Of a DNA stretch of 64,000 nucleotides, positions 1-7,396 are shown in pieces. The translations under genes were made by a program, and so were the position numbers. Numbering within the stretch: position 1 is the first letter of the stretch; the number at the start of each line of letters is the position of its first letter. Source of the stretch: Enterococcus rivorum (GTDB taxonomy: Bacteria; Bacillota; Bacilli; Lactobacillales; Enterococcaceae). Under the pieces are notes generated by a model. The model saw only the letters and a list, made by a program, of their open reading frames with translations, was not told where the DNA came from and ran no database searches. The stretch covers positions 1 to 64,000 of the forward strand of contig NZ_MIEK01000034.1 of assembly GCF_001742285.1 (NCBI RefSeq), written 5' to 3'.

Positions 1-438
1 ATCGCCCTGTCTCTTTCAAACGATACAGTAGAAGAAAAGACAAAGGTGGCTTTGTACGAGATTTCAAAGTGTATGAATGTGAAGATTGCCGGGAATGTCC
101 TGTTCGTAGCCAATGTACCAGAGCTACGAGTGGAAAGAATCGGCAGATTCTCGTGAACAATTCATGGCGTTATTTTAAAGCCGAATGCAAGAAGAAGCTT
201 TTGGATGAAACGACAGGAACAATTTATCGGAGACGAAAAATTGAAGTTGAACCTGTGTTCGGTCATCTAAAGGCTCATTTGGCGTTCCATCGCTTTCACC
301 TACGAGGAAAGCTTGGCGCTTATGGCACTAAATTTAAGAAAATTAGGAAAACATATGGAGCGAAAAGCTCTTTCAAAAGAAAAAACAGAGACGATTTTGA
401 TAATAATAGTCAAAATCGTCTCTGTTTTCTATAAATAG
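1..438 (+). pseudogene. IS1182-type transposase, C-terminal remnant (5' end outside window)
   Basis: The frame is open from the first bases and reads RRKDKGGFVRDFKVYECEDC, followed by more paired cysteines. This looks like the C-terminal half of an IS1182-type DDE transposase. The conserved end motif 'EVEPVFGHLKAHLAFHRF' is present. Near 310-320 the frame breaks: the expected ending LALMALNLRKLGKHM continues in another frame to the stop at 436-438. The copy is therefore frameshifted or internally deleted and probably inactive. An inverted repeat at about 382-428 closes it and could act as a terminator. The 5' end lies outside the window. The family call is from recognition only. Confidence 0.75.
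380..431. terminator. Strong hairpin terminator at the end of the transposase remnant
   Basis: AACAGAGACGATTTTGA and TCAAAATCGTCTCTGTT form a 17-bp perfect stem around a short A/T loop, followed by TTTTCT. It can end transcription from the remnant. In the other direction it lies past the end of the amidohydrolase gene. Confidence 0.7.
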
Positions 439-465
439 TAGTTTATTGTCCCACTCTCTTGTTTA

Positions 466-1662
466 TTAAAAAGCATTTAAATAAGTTAGTGCATAATTTA
501 CATGGTATTCTGTTGCCAGTGCTAGCCCAGCTTCGTCAATATCAAATTTTTCATGATGATGACCATAGTGTGTCTCTGGATTCTCTAGGTTTCTAGTCCC
601 TACACGAGCATAAACACCTGGAGCTTTTGCTAAGAAATCAGCAAAATCATCTGCTCCTAAACTTTTCGGATAGTCTGTGATGACATTTTCTCTTCCAACA
701 ATTTCGGCTGCTACTTGTTGAGCCAGTTCAGTTGCATGCTTTTCATTGATTAATGGACCTGCTGCGTCATAAACTGTAAATAATGAAATGTCTGTACGGT
801 GAGCAGCAGCTACTTGTTGAGCAATTTCTTCCACACGTTTTAAAACGAATGCTCTAGTTTCATGGCTAAAGGTTCGAACTGTTCCTTCAATAGAAGCATG
901 ATTTGCCACAATATTATATCTAGTTCCCGCACTCAACACACCGATTCCAACAACGACGGGATCTAAAGGTGCCACTTCTCGCGCAGCAATTTTTTGTAAT
1001 TCTACAACAATACTTGCAGCTGCCAACACAGCATCTCTCCCTTGTTCAGGTTGCGCAACATGGCTACTGACTCCTGAGACTTCTATTTTAAAAATATCGC
1101 AAGAAGCATTGGTTGGACCCTCTGTTGCCACTAATTGACCGACTGGCACACTTGAATCTAAATGAATGCCAAAAACCTGATCTATATTCTCTACAAACCC
1201 ACCTTCGACAAATTGGCAAGCACCAGCTCCTATCTCTTCCGCTGGCTGAAAAGCCAATTTGATTGTTCCAGCAAAATTCCCTTCATGTTCTTTCAATATT
1301 TTCGCTGCTCCCAATAAAGAAGCTGCGTGTCCATCATGCCCACAAGCATGGTTTAACCCAATATTTTTAGATTGATACGGTTTATCGGTAGCGTCTTCTA
1401 ATTCCAAGGCATCAATATCGGCACGTAACAAAATGGTCTTACCAGTTCCTTTTTTTCCTTCAATAGTTCCTAAAACCCCAGTCTCTCCAACTTCTACAAA
1501 CGGAATGGATAACTTGTTCAATTCTTTTTTAATCCTTTTTATCGTTTCAAATTCTTTTAAACTAGCTTCTGGGTATTGATGAAAATACCTCCTCAGCGCA
1601 ATCACTTCATCTTTATTTTTTTGAATTTCGTTCCGAATCGCTTCTTTATTTATTCCTGTCAT
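466..1662 (-). CDS. M20-family (M20D) amidohydrolase / N-acyl amino acid hydrolase
   Basis: 398 residues, the usual length for M20D metallo-hydrolases, which cleave N-acyl or amide bonds on amino acids. Visible metal-site motifs are HACGHDGH (about residue 105), PAEEIGAG (about 140), GIH (about 166) and a C-terminal HYGHHHEKFD. It is cytoplasmic with no signal peptide. The ATG follows an SD-like GGGGAAG and lies 13 bases past the metQ stop, so it is the last gene of the methionine ABC operon. By context it may release methionine from an imported N-acyl or peptide precursor; that is inference. The substrate cannot be read from sequence, because the family also includes diaminopimelate, indole and peptide amidohydrolases. 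Confidence 0.85.
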   Translation of the reverse strand: MTGINKEAIRNEIQKNKDEVIALRRYFHQYPEASLKEFETIKRIKKELNKLSIPFVEVGETGVLGTIEGKKGTGKTILLRADIDALELEDATDKPYQSKNIGLNHACGHDGHAASLLGAAKILKEHEGNFAGTIKLAFQPAEEIGAGACQFVEGGFVENIDQVFGIHLDSSVPVGQLVATEGPTNASCDIFKIEVSGVSSHVAQPEQGRDAVLAAASIVVELQKIAAREVAPLDPVVVGIGVLSAGTRYNIVANHASIEGTVRTFSHETRAFVLKRVEEIAQQVAAAHRTDISLFTVYDAAGPLINEKHATELAQQVAAEIVGRENVITDYPKSLGADDFADFLAKAPGVYARVGTRNLENPETHYGHHHEKFDIDEAGLALATEYHVNYALTYLNAF

Positions 1663-1675
1663 TCAATCTTCCCCC

Positions 1676-2509
1676 TTAATTTTTACCAAAAGTTTCCCAC
1701 GCTGGTATGCTGGCTCCTTTAGAAGTTTCTTTTATCACTTTTTTCGTTCCATCTTGTTGATATGCTTCAACAATTTTTTTGTAAACGGCATTGTCTTTAT
1801 CGGCTTCTCTAGCCACGATAATATTCACATATGGTTTTGATGTTTCATCTACTGGTTCTAAAAAGATAGCATCTTTATTCGGGACCAACCCAGCATCCAC
1901 AGCCATACCGCTATTAATTACTGAAGCATCAATATCTTGTAAAGCCCGTGCGGTTTGAGAAGCATCTAATTCAGTAATTTTTAACTTTTGTTTATTTTCC
2001 GTAATGTCATTTACTGTTGGCGTTTGTTTTTTTGCTGGATCTACCTTAATTAACCCTGCCGTTTGCAATAATAGTAACGCTCTTCCTCCATTAGTAGCAT
2101 CATTGGGAATCGCAATTTCAGCACCATCCTTCAGTTCTTTCACGTCTTTTAGTTTATCAGAATAAATTCCTAATGGAGCACTGACTGTATTACCAATCGA
2201 AACTAAGTCTGTTTTATGTTCTAAATTGTAATTATCTAAAAAGATTTGATGTTGGAATGAATTTAAATCAATTTCCTTTTCTGACAATGCTGCATTAGGT
2301 TGAGTGTAATCAGAAAATTCTACAATTTCCAAATTAATATTCTCTTTTTTCAGTTGTTCTTTTACTGATTCCCACACCTCATTGTTAGCACCAACAACAC
2401 CTAATTTCACTGTTTCTGTTTTTTTACTCTCTTTTGCTCCACCAGCACAACCTGCCAATACAAATACTGTAACTAAAATAAATGCCAATACTTTTCCAAA
2501 TTTTTTCAT
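1676..2509 (-). CDS. metQ: Methionine ABC transporter substrate-binding lipoprotein MetQ
   Basis: 277 residues of the NlpA/MetQ family, which binds methionine outside the cell and delivers it to MetNI. The N-terminus is a lipoprotein signal peptide with lipobox LAGC at about residues 18-21, so the mature protein is lipid-anchored. The body starts KLGVVGANNEVWESVKEQL and has the family's typical 'SGMAVDAGL' region. It follows metI by 16 bases with its own SD (GGGGAAAAG) and shares the metN-metI-metQ order of Firmicute methionine transporters. Upstream Met T-boxes support the substrate. Specificity among L-Met, D-Met and methionine sulfoxide cannot be told. Confidence 0.93.
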   Translation of the reverse strand: MKKFGKVLAFILVTVFVLAGCAGGAKESKKTETVKLGVVGANNEVWESVKEQLKKENINLEIVEFSDYTQPNAALSEKEIDLNSFQHQIFLDNYNLEHKTDLVSIGNTVSAPLGIYSDKLKDVKELKDGAEIAIPNDATNGGRALLLLQTAGLIKVDPAKKQTPTVNDITENKQKLKITELDASQTARALQDIDASVINSGMAVDAGLVPNKDAIFLEPVDETSKPYVNIIVAREADKDNAVYKKIVEAYQQDGTKKVIKETSKGASIPAWETFGKN

Positions 2510-2525
2510 TTCTTTTCCCCTTTTC

Positions 2526-3206
2526 TTAATGTGATGTTCGTTTAATCAAAAAATTACTAAATGCTTGACTAATAAAAACGAGTAGTAAAATGATTGCAGT
2601 TGCTACAATTGTGACATCCGTTTGAAAACGATTATACCCTCTCGTAATCGCTAAATTCCCTAAACCACCTGCACCAATCGCACCAGCCATTGCAGTTAAT
2701 CCAATCAAGTTAATAACTGTAACGGCCGATACCCGAATAATACTAGGCAATCCTTCAATTAAGTACACTCGAACAATAATTCCAATTGGACTGGTTCCCA
2801 TTGACTCTGCCGCTTCAATCACACCTGGATCGACTTCTAATAATGCATTCTCAATTTGACGTGCAAAAAATGGAATCACTCCCACCACTAAAGGCACTAA
2901 TGCAGCAGTTGTCCCTATCGTTGTTCCCGCCAAAAAACGAGTAATCGGCTGGATAAGGGTTAACATAATGATAAATGGGATGGAACGAAAAAAATTAATA
3001 ACTTTATCTAAAATATTATATAAAAACGAATTACTTAAGATCCCTTTTTGACCTGTACTAACTAAGATCACCCCTAATAAAATGCCTAGTACCCCTGCAA
3101 GAAGAGCGGTCCAGAAAACCATGTACAGGGTTTCTATAGTGCTCGTAATAAATTCTTCCTTTAGTTGAAGAACATTAGGAAAATATTTCTCAAAAAATTG
3201 ATTCAA
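2526..3206 (-). CDS. metI: Methionine ABC transporter permease MetI
   Basis: 226 residues with five or six membrane segments and the binding-protein-dependent permease EAA loop (EAAESMGTSPIGIIVRVYLIEGLP, interrupted here as EAAESMGTSP at about 136-145). Pairs with MetN for methionine import. The start is TTG at 3206: an ATG six bases upstream runs straight into a stop. The ribosome site is AAAAAGGAG, which is the last unit of the peptide-repeat ORF upstream. The upstream ORF ends only seven bases before this start, so translation may be coupled to it. Confidence 0.92.
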   Translation of the reverse strand: MNQFFEKYFPNVLQLKEEFITSTIETLYMVFWTALLAGVLGILLGVILVSTGQKGILSNSFLYNILDKVINFFRSIPFIIMLTLIQPITRFLAGTTIGTTAALVPLVVGVIPFFARQIENALLEVDPGVIEAAESMGTSPIGIIVRVYLIEGLPSIIRVSAVTVINLIGLTAMAGAIGAGGLGNLAITRGYNRFQTDVTIVATAIILLLVFISQAFSNFLIKRTSH

Positions 3207-3212
3207 TTCATT

Positions 3213-3476
3213 TCAACTCCTTTTTCTTATAGGTCCGATGTCCGCTATTTCTACGTCAGCTTTGCTTCCTAGAATAGAGGCACTCCTTTTTCTTGGTGGT
3301 CCGATGTCCATTATCTCTAACGAGTAAAACTCGTAAGAATAAGTGGCACTCCTTTTTCTTGGTGGTCCGATGTCCATTATCTCTAACGAGTAAAACTCGT
3401 AAGAATAAGTGGCACTCCTTTTTCTTATAGGTCCGATGTCCGCTATTTCTATAATCTTTACTAGATAATCAGACAA
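3213..3476 (-). CDS. In-frame repeat peptide between metN and metI ([10 protein letters not shown] repeats), 87 aa
   Basis: I do not recognise a known function. The frame starts with TTG overlapping the metN stop and ends seven bases before the metI TTG. It has four copies of a core reading (A/M)DIGP(I/P)RKRS; the two middle copies belong to a 66-bp (22-residue) near-perfect tandem unit. Each core carries AAGAAAAAGGAGT, a strong Shine-Dalgarno sequence, and the 66-bp units contain the hairpin ACGAG-TTTTA-CTCGT. The last core's AAGGAG is the metI ribosome site. The repeat could be a translated spacer that couples metN to metI, or an expanded or mobile intergenic repeat that happens to be open. 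Whether the peptide is made or matters is unknown. Confidence 0.45.
   Translation of the reverse strand: MSDYLVKIIEIADIGPIRKRSATYSYEFYSLEIMDIGPPRKRSATYSYEFYSLEIMDIGPPRKRSASILGSKADVEIADIGPIRKRS
3232..3450 (-). repeat. Tandem repeat with embedded ribosome-site cores (66-bp units)
   Basis: Four copies of a roughly 29-bp core (GGACATCGGACC, three variable bases, then AAGAAAAAGGAGT). The first and last copies encode GPI, the two middle copies GPP. The two middle units are identical 66-bp blocks, at about 3290-3355 and 3356-3421, each with a small hairpin (ACGAG/CTCGT). Unit length is a multiple of three, so the frame survives copy-number change. Confidence 0.9.
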
Positions 3477-4539
3477 CTTGCAATGGAACGTTCAACCTTT
3501 CTGTTTTTGCGGTCTTTAACACTTTTATTTTTACTCCTTGCTTTTTTAAAAAAGTTAGTGCCTTTTCTCGTTGCGTTTCTTCTCCTGATAGAATAACAAT
3601 TAGATTACCAATCGGCACTTGCTGTACTATCTCGACATTTCCATAGAGAATATTTGTTACAATGTGATACTTGCTATACAGCTGGGCGATTAACGGCTCG
3701 CTTGTTTGCTCCCCTACATATGAGAATTCAATCAATTCTTCATCTTCAGCTAAATTAGTTAGTGTTGGGTGCTGAGCAATTGTTTCAATTGCTTGATCGA
3801 TATGGGTTGCTGTCCGAATAAAATCTTTTGTTAATTCTTTTTGTGGATTACTAAAAATTGAGACGATATCATTTTCCTCAATCACTTCTCCAGCTTCCAT
3901 CACAGCCACTTTATGACAAACTTCTTTCACGACTTGCATTTCATGAGTAATTAAAACAATCGTTAAACCTAAGTCTTGGTTCAATTTTTTTAACAATTCT
4001 AAAATTTGACTCGTTGTTTTAGGATCTAAGGCACTAGTTGCTTCATCACAAAGTAAAATTTCTGGATCGTTAGCTAAGGCTCTAGCAATCGCCACTCGCT
4101 GTTTTTGTCCTCCTGACAATTGACTAGGGTAGGCTTCCCGTTTTTCTTCCAACCCAACTAATGTTAAAAGGCTTTCTATTTTTTCTTTTCGTTTAGCTTT
4201 CGATAATCCAGAATATTTCAGGGAAAAATCAATATTTTCAGAAATCGTTCGTTCTTTCATTAAGTTAAAATGCTGAAAAATCATGCCAATCTTTTTCCTT
4301 TGCTGTCGCAACTCTTTGGCTGAAAAGTCTAAAATATCTTTCCCTTGAATTAACACTTCCCCTGTAGTCGGACGTTGAAGTAAATTAATCACTCTTACTA
4401 ACGTACTTTTTCCAGCTCCAGAATAGCCAACAATTCCAAAAACATCTCCTTTATCTATTTTTATTGATACACTTTTTACTGCATCAATTCGCTTTTTCTT
4501 TTGATGAAACGTAACATTGATATTTTTTAGTTCAATCAT
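3469..4539 (-). CDS. metN: Methionine ABC transporter ATP-binding protein MetN
   Basis: 356 residues from the ATG at 4539, which is preceded by AAGGAGGAAAATC; a longer open frame to 4587 runs into the T-box terminator and is rejected. Walker A is GYSGAGKST (about 38), the signature LSGGQKQR (about 140) and Walker [12 protein letters not shown] (about 162). The C-terminal 90 residues form the NIL/ACT-like regulatory domain typical of MetN, which binds methionine for trans-inhibition in known family members. It energises MetI/MetQ uptake. First gene of the operon behind two T-box leaders. Confidence 0.94.
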   Translation of the reverse strand: MIELKNINVTFHQKKKRIDAVKSVSIKIDKGDVFGIVGYSGAGKSTLVRVINLLQRPTTGEVLIQGKDILDFSAKELRQQRKKIGMIFQHFNLMKERTISENIDFSLKYSGLSKAKRKEKIESLLTLVGLEEKREAYPSQLSGGQKQRVAIARALANDPEILLCDEATSALDPKTTSQILELLKKLNQDLGLTIVLITHEMQVVKEVCHKVAVMEAGEVIEENDIVSIFSNPQKELTKDFIRTATHIDQAIETIAQHPTLTNLAEDEELIEFSYVGEQTSEPLIAQLYSKYHIVTNILYGNVEIVQQVPIGNLIVILSGEETQREKALTFLKKQGVKIKVLKTAKTERLNVPLQVV

Positions 4540-4565
4540 GATTTTCCTCCTTTTTTCGATAAAAA

Positions 4566-4850
4566 TAAAAAGCGTCCTCAAACACACAAACTAATTGTTT
4601 GTATGCTTGAGGACGCTTTTTGCGTGTTACCACCTCTATTTTAATCGTTATTCACATAACGATCCTCTTCAAGTACGCTACTTATAGGATACTCTAGCAC
4701 GTTAACGTGTGCTCACGTCGTTGCCTCATGAAACTATCCATTCGGAACGCTGCTCAATGGCCATTTTCTAATCAGTGTTTATCGCTTGTTCTCAGCTACC
4801 CAAGCTCTCTGTTTGATAAATTTACTGATTGTACTTTCCATCTCAATGCT
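4566..4850 (-). promoter_or_regulatory. T-box leader 2 (gene-proximal), Met specifier
   Basis: On the minus strand the T-box sequence GAGGTGGTAACACGC (about 4621-4635) precedes a long terminator hairpin AAAGCGTCCTCAA...TTGAGGACGCTTT plus a T run (4566-4620). Stem I landmarks are present (AGAGAGCTTGGGTAGCTGAG near 4790-4809). The likely specifier is ATG in AGAAAATGGCC near 4760, giving methionine. It lies just upstream of metN. Uncharged tRNA-Met would favour the antiterminator and allow reading into the operon. The specifier call is by eye. Confidence 0.85.
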
Positions 4851-4865
4851 TTTTCTATTTAATTT

Positions 4866-5150
4866 TTTAAAATAAAAAGCCCTTCTACTAAATAATTAGT
4901 AAAAGGGCGAATAATCGCGGTACCACCTTTGTTTCAAATAACAAATTGTTATTTTCTTAATCAGGTCTCTAAATCAACCTATAGCTTTGATAACGGGTGC
5001 TTTCCGAAATTGCTTACTTATCAACAATTTTTCCTCAGAGACCATCTTCAACTTTTCCTATCTTATCTCTTTTCACCAACCGAGACTCTCTACTAAAGAT
5101 TTTCCAGGCTTACTCTTCTCTTCAAAGGAGTAACTATTCACTATGTGTTG
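4866..5150 (-). promoter_or_regulatory. T-box leader 1 (promoter-proximal), Met specifier
   Basis: A second T-box on the same strand: AAAGGTGGTACCGCG (about 4914-4928) is followed by terminator AGCCCTTCTACTAAA/TTAGTAAAAGGGC and a T run (4870-4908). Stem I shows AGAGAGTCTCGGTTGGTGAAAA near 5070-5090, and a likely ATG specifier sits in GAAGATGGTC near 5044. No promoter is seen between the two T-boxes, so they act in series on one transcript from the promoter at 5157-5185. Confidence 0.87.
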
Positions 5151-5156
5151 TTTTTC

Positions 5157-5185
5157 ATTTTACTAGACAAAAATTTAAAAGTCAA
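5157..5185 (-). promoter_or_regulatory. Promoter of the tandem T-box/met operon
   Basis: TTGACT (5180-5185), 17 bases, TAAAAT (5157-5162) on the minus strand. Transcription would start near 5150, just before T-box 1 stem I. Confidence 0.8.
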
Positions 5186-5286
5186 ACACTTTTTTAAATT
5201 AGTCTCTAGCTCACCCCAACAAATTTGTTATACTATTCTTAGTCATCTACCTTACAAATAAATATAACGAAAAGGAGGAAGTCAAA

Positions 5287-6105
5287 ATGACTCTAGCAAA
5301 AAATTCTTATTTCCCTATCCAAATCCCTTATTTATTAAATAAAGATTTCAATCGTTCTATCCTATACAGTGAAGAAATAGATTCAAATTTTGAAGAATTG
5401 ATTATTTGTTTTTGGAAATCTATTCCTAGAAATGAAGCTACTTACTTATCAAAAAATGTTATTGTTCCTGATGGTTGTATTGACTTAGTGGTTGATTTTA
5501 CAAATAAAAGGATTGGCCTCTCTGGAATGTCGAAAACCAATTTTGACTTCTCGGTAAAGCCTGATGAAAGCTATTTTGGGTTGCGTTTTTTACCTGGAGC
5601 TGTTTCAGAATTTTTTGACATCGATGGTTCGTCAGCAATGGATCGGTTTATCCCAATTTCTGAAATCGATAGTTATTTCGATAGCGAAACCTTCTGGAAG
5701 AGTAAAAATATTGACGATGCTATTCTTTTTGTAAAAAAATACATTGAAAAAAAACACAAGAAAAAAATACTTGATCCCGCTTATATTTTACTGTTTCAAT
5801 CATTGTATAAAAATGACACATTACCAACTGTTGAACAATTAGCAAAAGAAATAGCTGTCTCGACTAGACAGTTACAACGAATTTTTCTAAAGAAATATGG
5901 TTTGACTCCAAATAAATTATTAAGTGTCATTCGTTTTCAACAAACTCTACATGCACTGAAATCACCGAATGGACAAACTGGTTTTCGCAATCTGGAAAAT
6001 CTTCCCTATTATGACCAACCCCATATGATTAAGTCAATTAAAAAAAATATCGGAATTACTCCTACAGAATTGATTGACTTATATTCAGATAAAAGAGTTG
6101 TCTGA
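5287..6105 (+). CDS. AraC-family transcriptional regulator
   Basis: 272 residues. The C-terminal third has two helix-turn-helix segments typical of AraC/XylS proteins (TVEQLAKEIAVSTRQLQRIF at about 180-199, then GLTPNKLLSVIRFQQTL). The N-terminal 150 residues resemble the cupin-like domain (DUF6597 type) found in AraC proteins, with VIVPDGCIDLVVDF. A perfect AAAGGAGGAAGTCAAAATG sets the start. It is divergent from the met operon and followed 55 bases later by a VOC protein, which it may control. The ligand is unknown. Confidence 0.85.
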   Translation: MTLAKNSYFPIQIPYLLNKDFNRSILYSEEIDSNFEELIICFWKSIPRNEATYLSKNVIVPDGCIDLVVDFTNKRIGLSGMSKTNFDFSVKPDESYFGLRFLPGAVSEFFDIDGSSAMDRFIPISEIDSYFDSETFWKSKNIDDAILFVKKYIEKKHKKKILDPAYILLFQSLYKNDTLPTVEQLAKEIAVSTRQLQRIFLKKYGLTPNKLLSVIRFQQTLHALKSPNGQTGFRNLENLPYYDQPHMIKSIKKNIGITPTELIDLYSDKRVV

Positions 6106-6159
6106 AATATACAATTTATTTTCTCCTCTCTTAGTTAAAATGTTTATGAGGTGATGATT

Positions 6160-6543
6160 ATGCTAACAAACATTACACCAAATCTAATGGTGGAAAATGT
6201 CAAAAAAACAATGGATTTTTACAAAAATGTCCTAGAATTTTCAATTATTGATTCTGTTCCAAATAATGAGGGCAATTTCGATTTTGCTATTTTGTCAAAA
6301 GATCAATGCACACTGATGCTTCAAAAAAAAGAGAGCTTAATAGAAGAATATCCGATTCTAGAAACTGATCAAGTCAAACCTTCTCTATCTTTATTTTTTC
6401 TAACGGATGACATCACAAAAATAGCAGCTTTAGTAAAGAAAAAAGCACCTTTTCTAAAAGAAATTCATGAAACATCTTATGGGACTAAAGAATTTGCCAT
6501 TGCTGATAACAATGGCTATGTTCTAACTTTTGCAGAAAAATAA
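6160..6543 (+). CDS. VOC-superfamily (glyoxalase/bleomycin-resistance-like) protein
   Basis: About 127 residues with the paired beta-alpha-beta-beta-beta pattern of VOC proteins: N-half ITPNLMVENVKKTMDFYKNV, C-half ending AIADNNGYVLTFAEK. In-frame GTG and ATG codons lie upstream, but the SD GAGGTG at 6149-6154 best fits the ATG at 6160. Without a search I cannot separate glyoxalase, antibiotic-binding or dioxygenase-like roles; few typical metal ligands are obvious. Probably co-transcribed with the AraC regulator. Confidence 0.8.
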   Translation: MLTNITPNLMVENVKKTMDFYKNVLEFSIIDSVPNNEGNFDFAILSKDQCTLMLQKKESLIEEYPILETDQVKPSLSLFFLTDDITKIAALVKKKAPFLKEIHETSYGTKEFAIADNNGYVLTFAEK

Positions 6544-6550
6544 TGGAAAA

Positions 6551-6592
6551 GAATCTGTTAGAGTAAATTTCTATCTAACAGATTCCTTTTTA
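6551..6592 (+). terminator. Terminator after the VOC gene
   Basis: GAATCTGTTAGA pairs perfectly with TCTAACAGATTC across an 11-base loop, followed by CTTTTTATTT. Confidence 0.85.
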
Positions 6593-6672
6593 TTTATGAT
6601 TTAGTTAAAATCTTTTAATAGCTGGATCTCATTTTAATAAACAAAAAATTTGAATAAAACCCCTTTAACCAA

Positions 6673-6701
6673 TTGACAAAAACTGTCACTTAAGGTATTC
6701 T
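6673..6701 (+). promoter_or_regulatory. Promoter of tRNA-Thr
   Basis: TTGACA (6673-6678), 17 bases, TATTCT (6696-6701), ending 19 bases before the tRNA. Confidence 0.85.
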
Positions 6702-6720
6702 ATTGCTTGTGTGAATCATT

Positions 6721-6793
6721 GCCGCCTTAGCTCAGTCGGTAGAGCACCACCATGGTAAGGTGGGGGTCGTCGGTTCGAATCCGACAGGTGGCT
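6721..6793 (+). tRNA. tRNA-Thr (anticodon GGU)
   Basis: A full cloverleaf. Acceptor GCCGCCT pairs with AGGTGGC (one G-U), the D arm is GCTC/GAGC, the anticodon stem CCACC/GGTGG encloses ATGGTAA (anticodon GGT), and the T arm is GTCGG-TTCGAAT-CCGAC. Discriminator T; CCA is not encoded. It is a single-gene unit with its own promoter and terminator. Confidence 0.96.
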
Positions 6794-6807
6794 TATAAAT
6801 AGGATGA

Positions 6808-6840
6808 AAAGAATCTTGAAATTCAAGGTTCTTTTTTATT
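6808..6840 (+). terminator. Terminator of tRNA-Thr
   Basis: GAATCTTGAA-ATT-CAAGGTTC with a T run (TTCTTTTTTATT); the stem includes a G-U pair. Confidence 0.8.
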
Positions 6841-6844
6841 GATA

Positions 6845-6898
6845 CAACAAAAAAAGTAGATTTGCAGCTAAAAAACTGTCTATCTACTTCTTCACTTA
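6845..6898 (-). terminator. Terminator of the small-peptide unit (minus strand)
   Basis: On the minus strand AAGTAGATAGACAG pairs imperfectly with CTGCAAATCTACTT and is followed by TTTTT. It lies just after the stop of the 39-aa ORF and supports a genuine short transcript. Confidence 0.75.
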
Positions 6899-6902
6899 CT
6901 TC

Positions 6903-7022
6903 TTACTTTTCTGCACCTCTAATAGCTGCTTTTAGCATTATGGCACCAGCTACAATGGTTGTTACAGCTCGCAATACTTTAATCTTATTCACTTTCCTCT
7001 GACCAACCTTTGCTTCCGTCAT
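6903..7022 (-). CDS. Small cationic hydrophobic peptide, 39 aa, unknown
   Basis: ATG at 7022 with a near-perfect ribosome site GGAGGTGCTATAATG. The peptide has a basic N-terminus (VGQRKVNKIKVLRAV) and a hydrophobic stretch VTTIVAGAIMLKAAI, ending GAEK; net positive charge. No relative is recognised. The size and amphipathic look resemble leaderless bacteriocins, small membrane regulators or toxin-like peptides, but no immunity or export gene is adjacent. A terminator follows directly. Confidence 0.5.
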   Translation of the reverse strand: MTEAKVGQRKVNKIKVLRAVTTIVAGAIMLKAAIRGAEK

Positions 7023-7058
7023 TATAGCACCTCCCATTTTTCTATCTCTAGTTTAAAA

Positions 7059-7115
7059 TCAATAAAAGAATAAATCTAGTATAAAGTATATCGCTAAAAA
7101 AGTTATTCGTTTCAA
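7059..7115 (-). CDS. Candidate 18-aa hydrophobic peptide, unknown
   Basis: TTG start at 7115 placed six bases after AGGAGG, reading KRITFLAIYFILDLFFY after the initiator and ending TGA. Nearly all residues after KR are hydrophobic. It lies 36 bases upstream of the 39-aa ORF on the same strand. The strong ribosome site is the main support; composition alone could arise from A/T-rich DNA. Confidence 0.3.
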   Translation of the reverse strand: MKRITFLAIYFILDLFFY

Positions 7116-7169
7116 ATACTTCCTCCTGTAATCAACCAACATTAAAAATCAAAAAAATTATTTATAAGG

Positions 7170-7200
7170 AATAAGCCCATCTATTTATAAATGGGCTTAG
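7170..7200. other. Hairpin AAGCCCAT/ATGGGCTT
   Basis: An 8-bp perfect stem with a 9-11 base A/T loop. It lies upstream of the small-peptide unit (minus) and of the lipoprotein gene (plus). No clear T run follows on the plus strand; on the minus strand a T-rich stretch begins 14 bases later. Possibly a weak terminator or a leader structure. Confidence 0.4.
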
Positions 7201-7338
7201 AGGGAGGAAAAATAGAATAATGTTTCTATTTACATAATAGTATGCCTTAACAGAATATTCAAAGAATAACCCTTGATAAAAATAATAATTGTCTTCCTCC
7301 AAAATAATATTCTAAAACAACCTTTTCATTTTATATAA

Positions 7339-7367
7339 TTAACAAAAGCTGATAACATTAGTACTAT
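7339..7367 (+). promoter_or_regulatory. Promoter of the small lipoprotein gene
   Basis: TTAACA (7339-7344), 17 bases, TACTAT (7362-7367); the gene's ATG is 30 bases downstream behind AGAGGAG. Confidence 0.7.
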
Positions 7368-7396
7368 AAATATTTTTGTAGAAAAGAGGAGTTAAA

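Noticed and set aside
4997-5197. 66-aa plus-strand open frame
   Set aside because: It lies wholly inside the minus-strand T-box leader and promoter and has no ribosome site.
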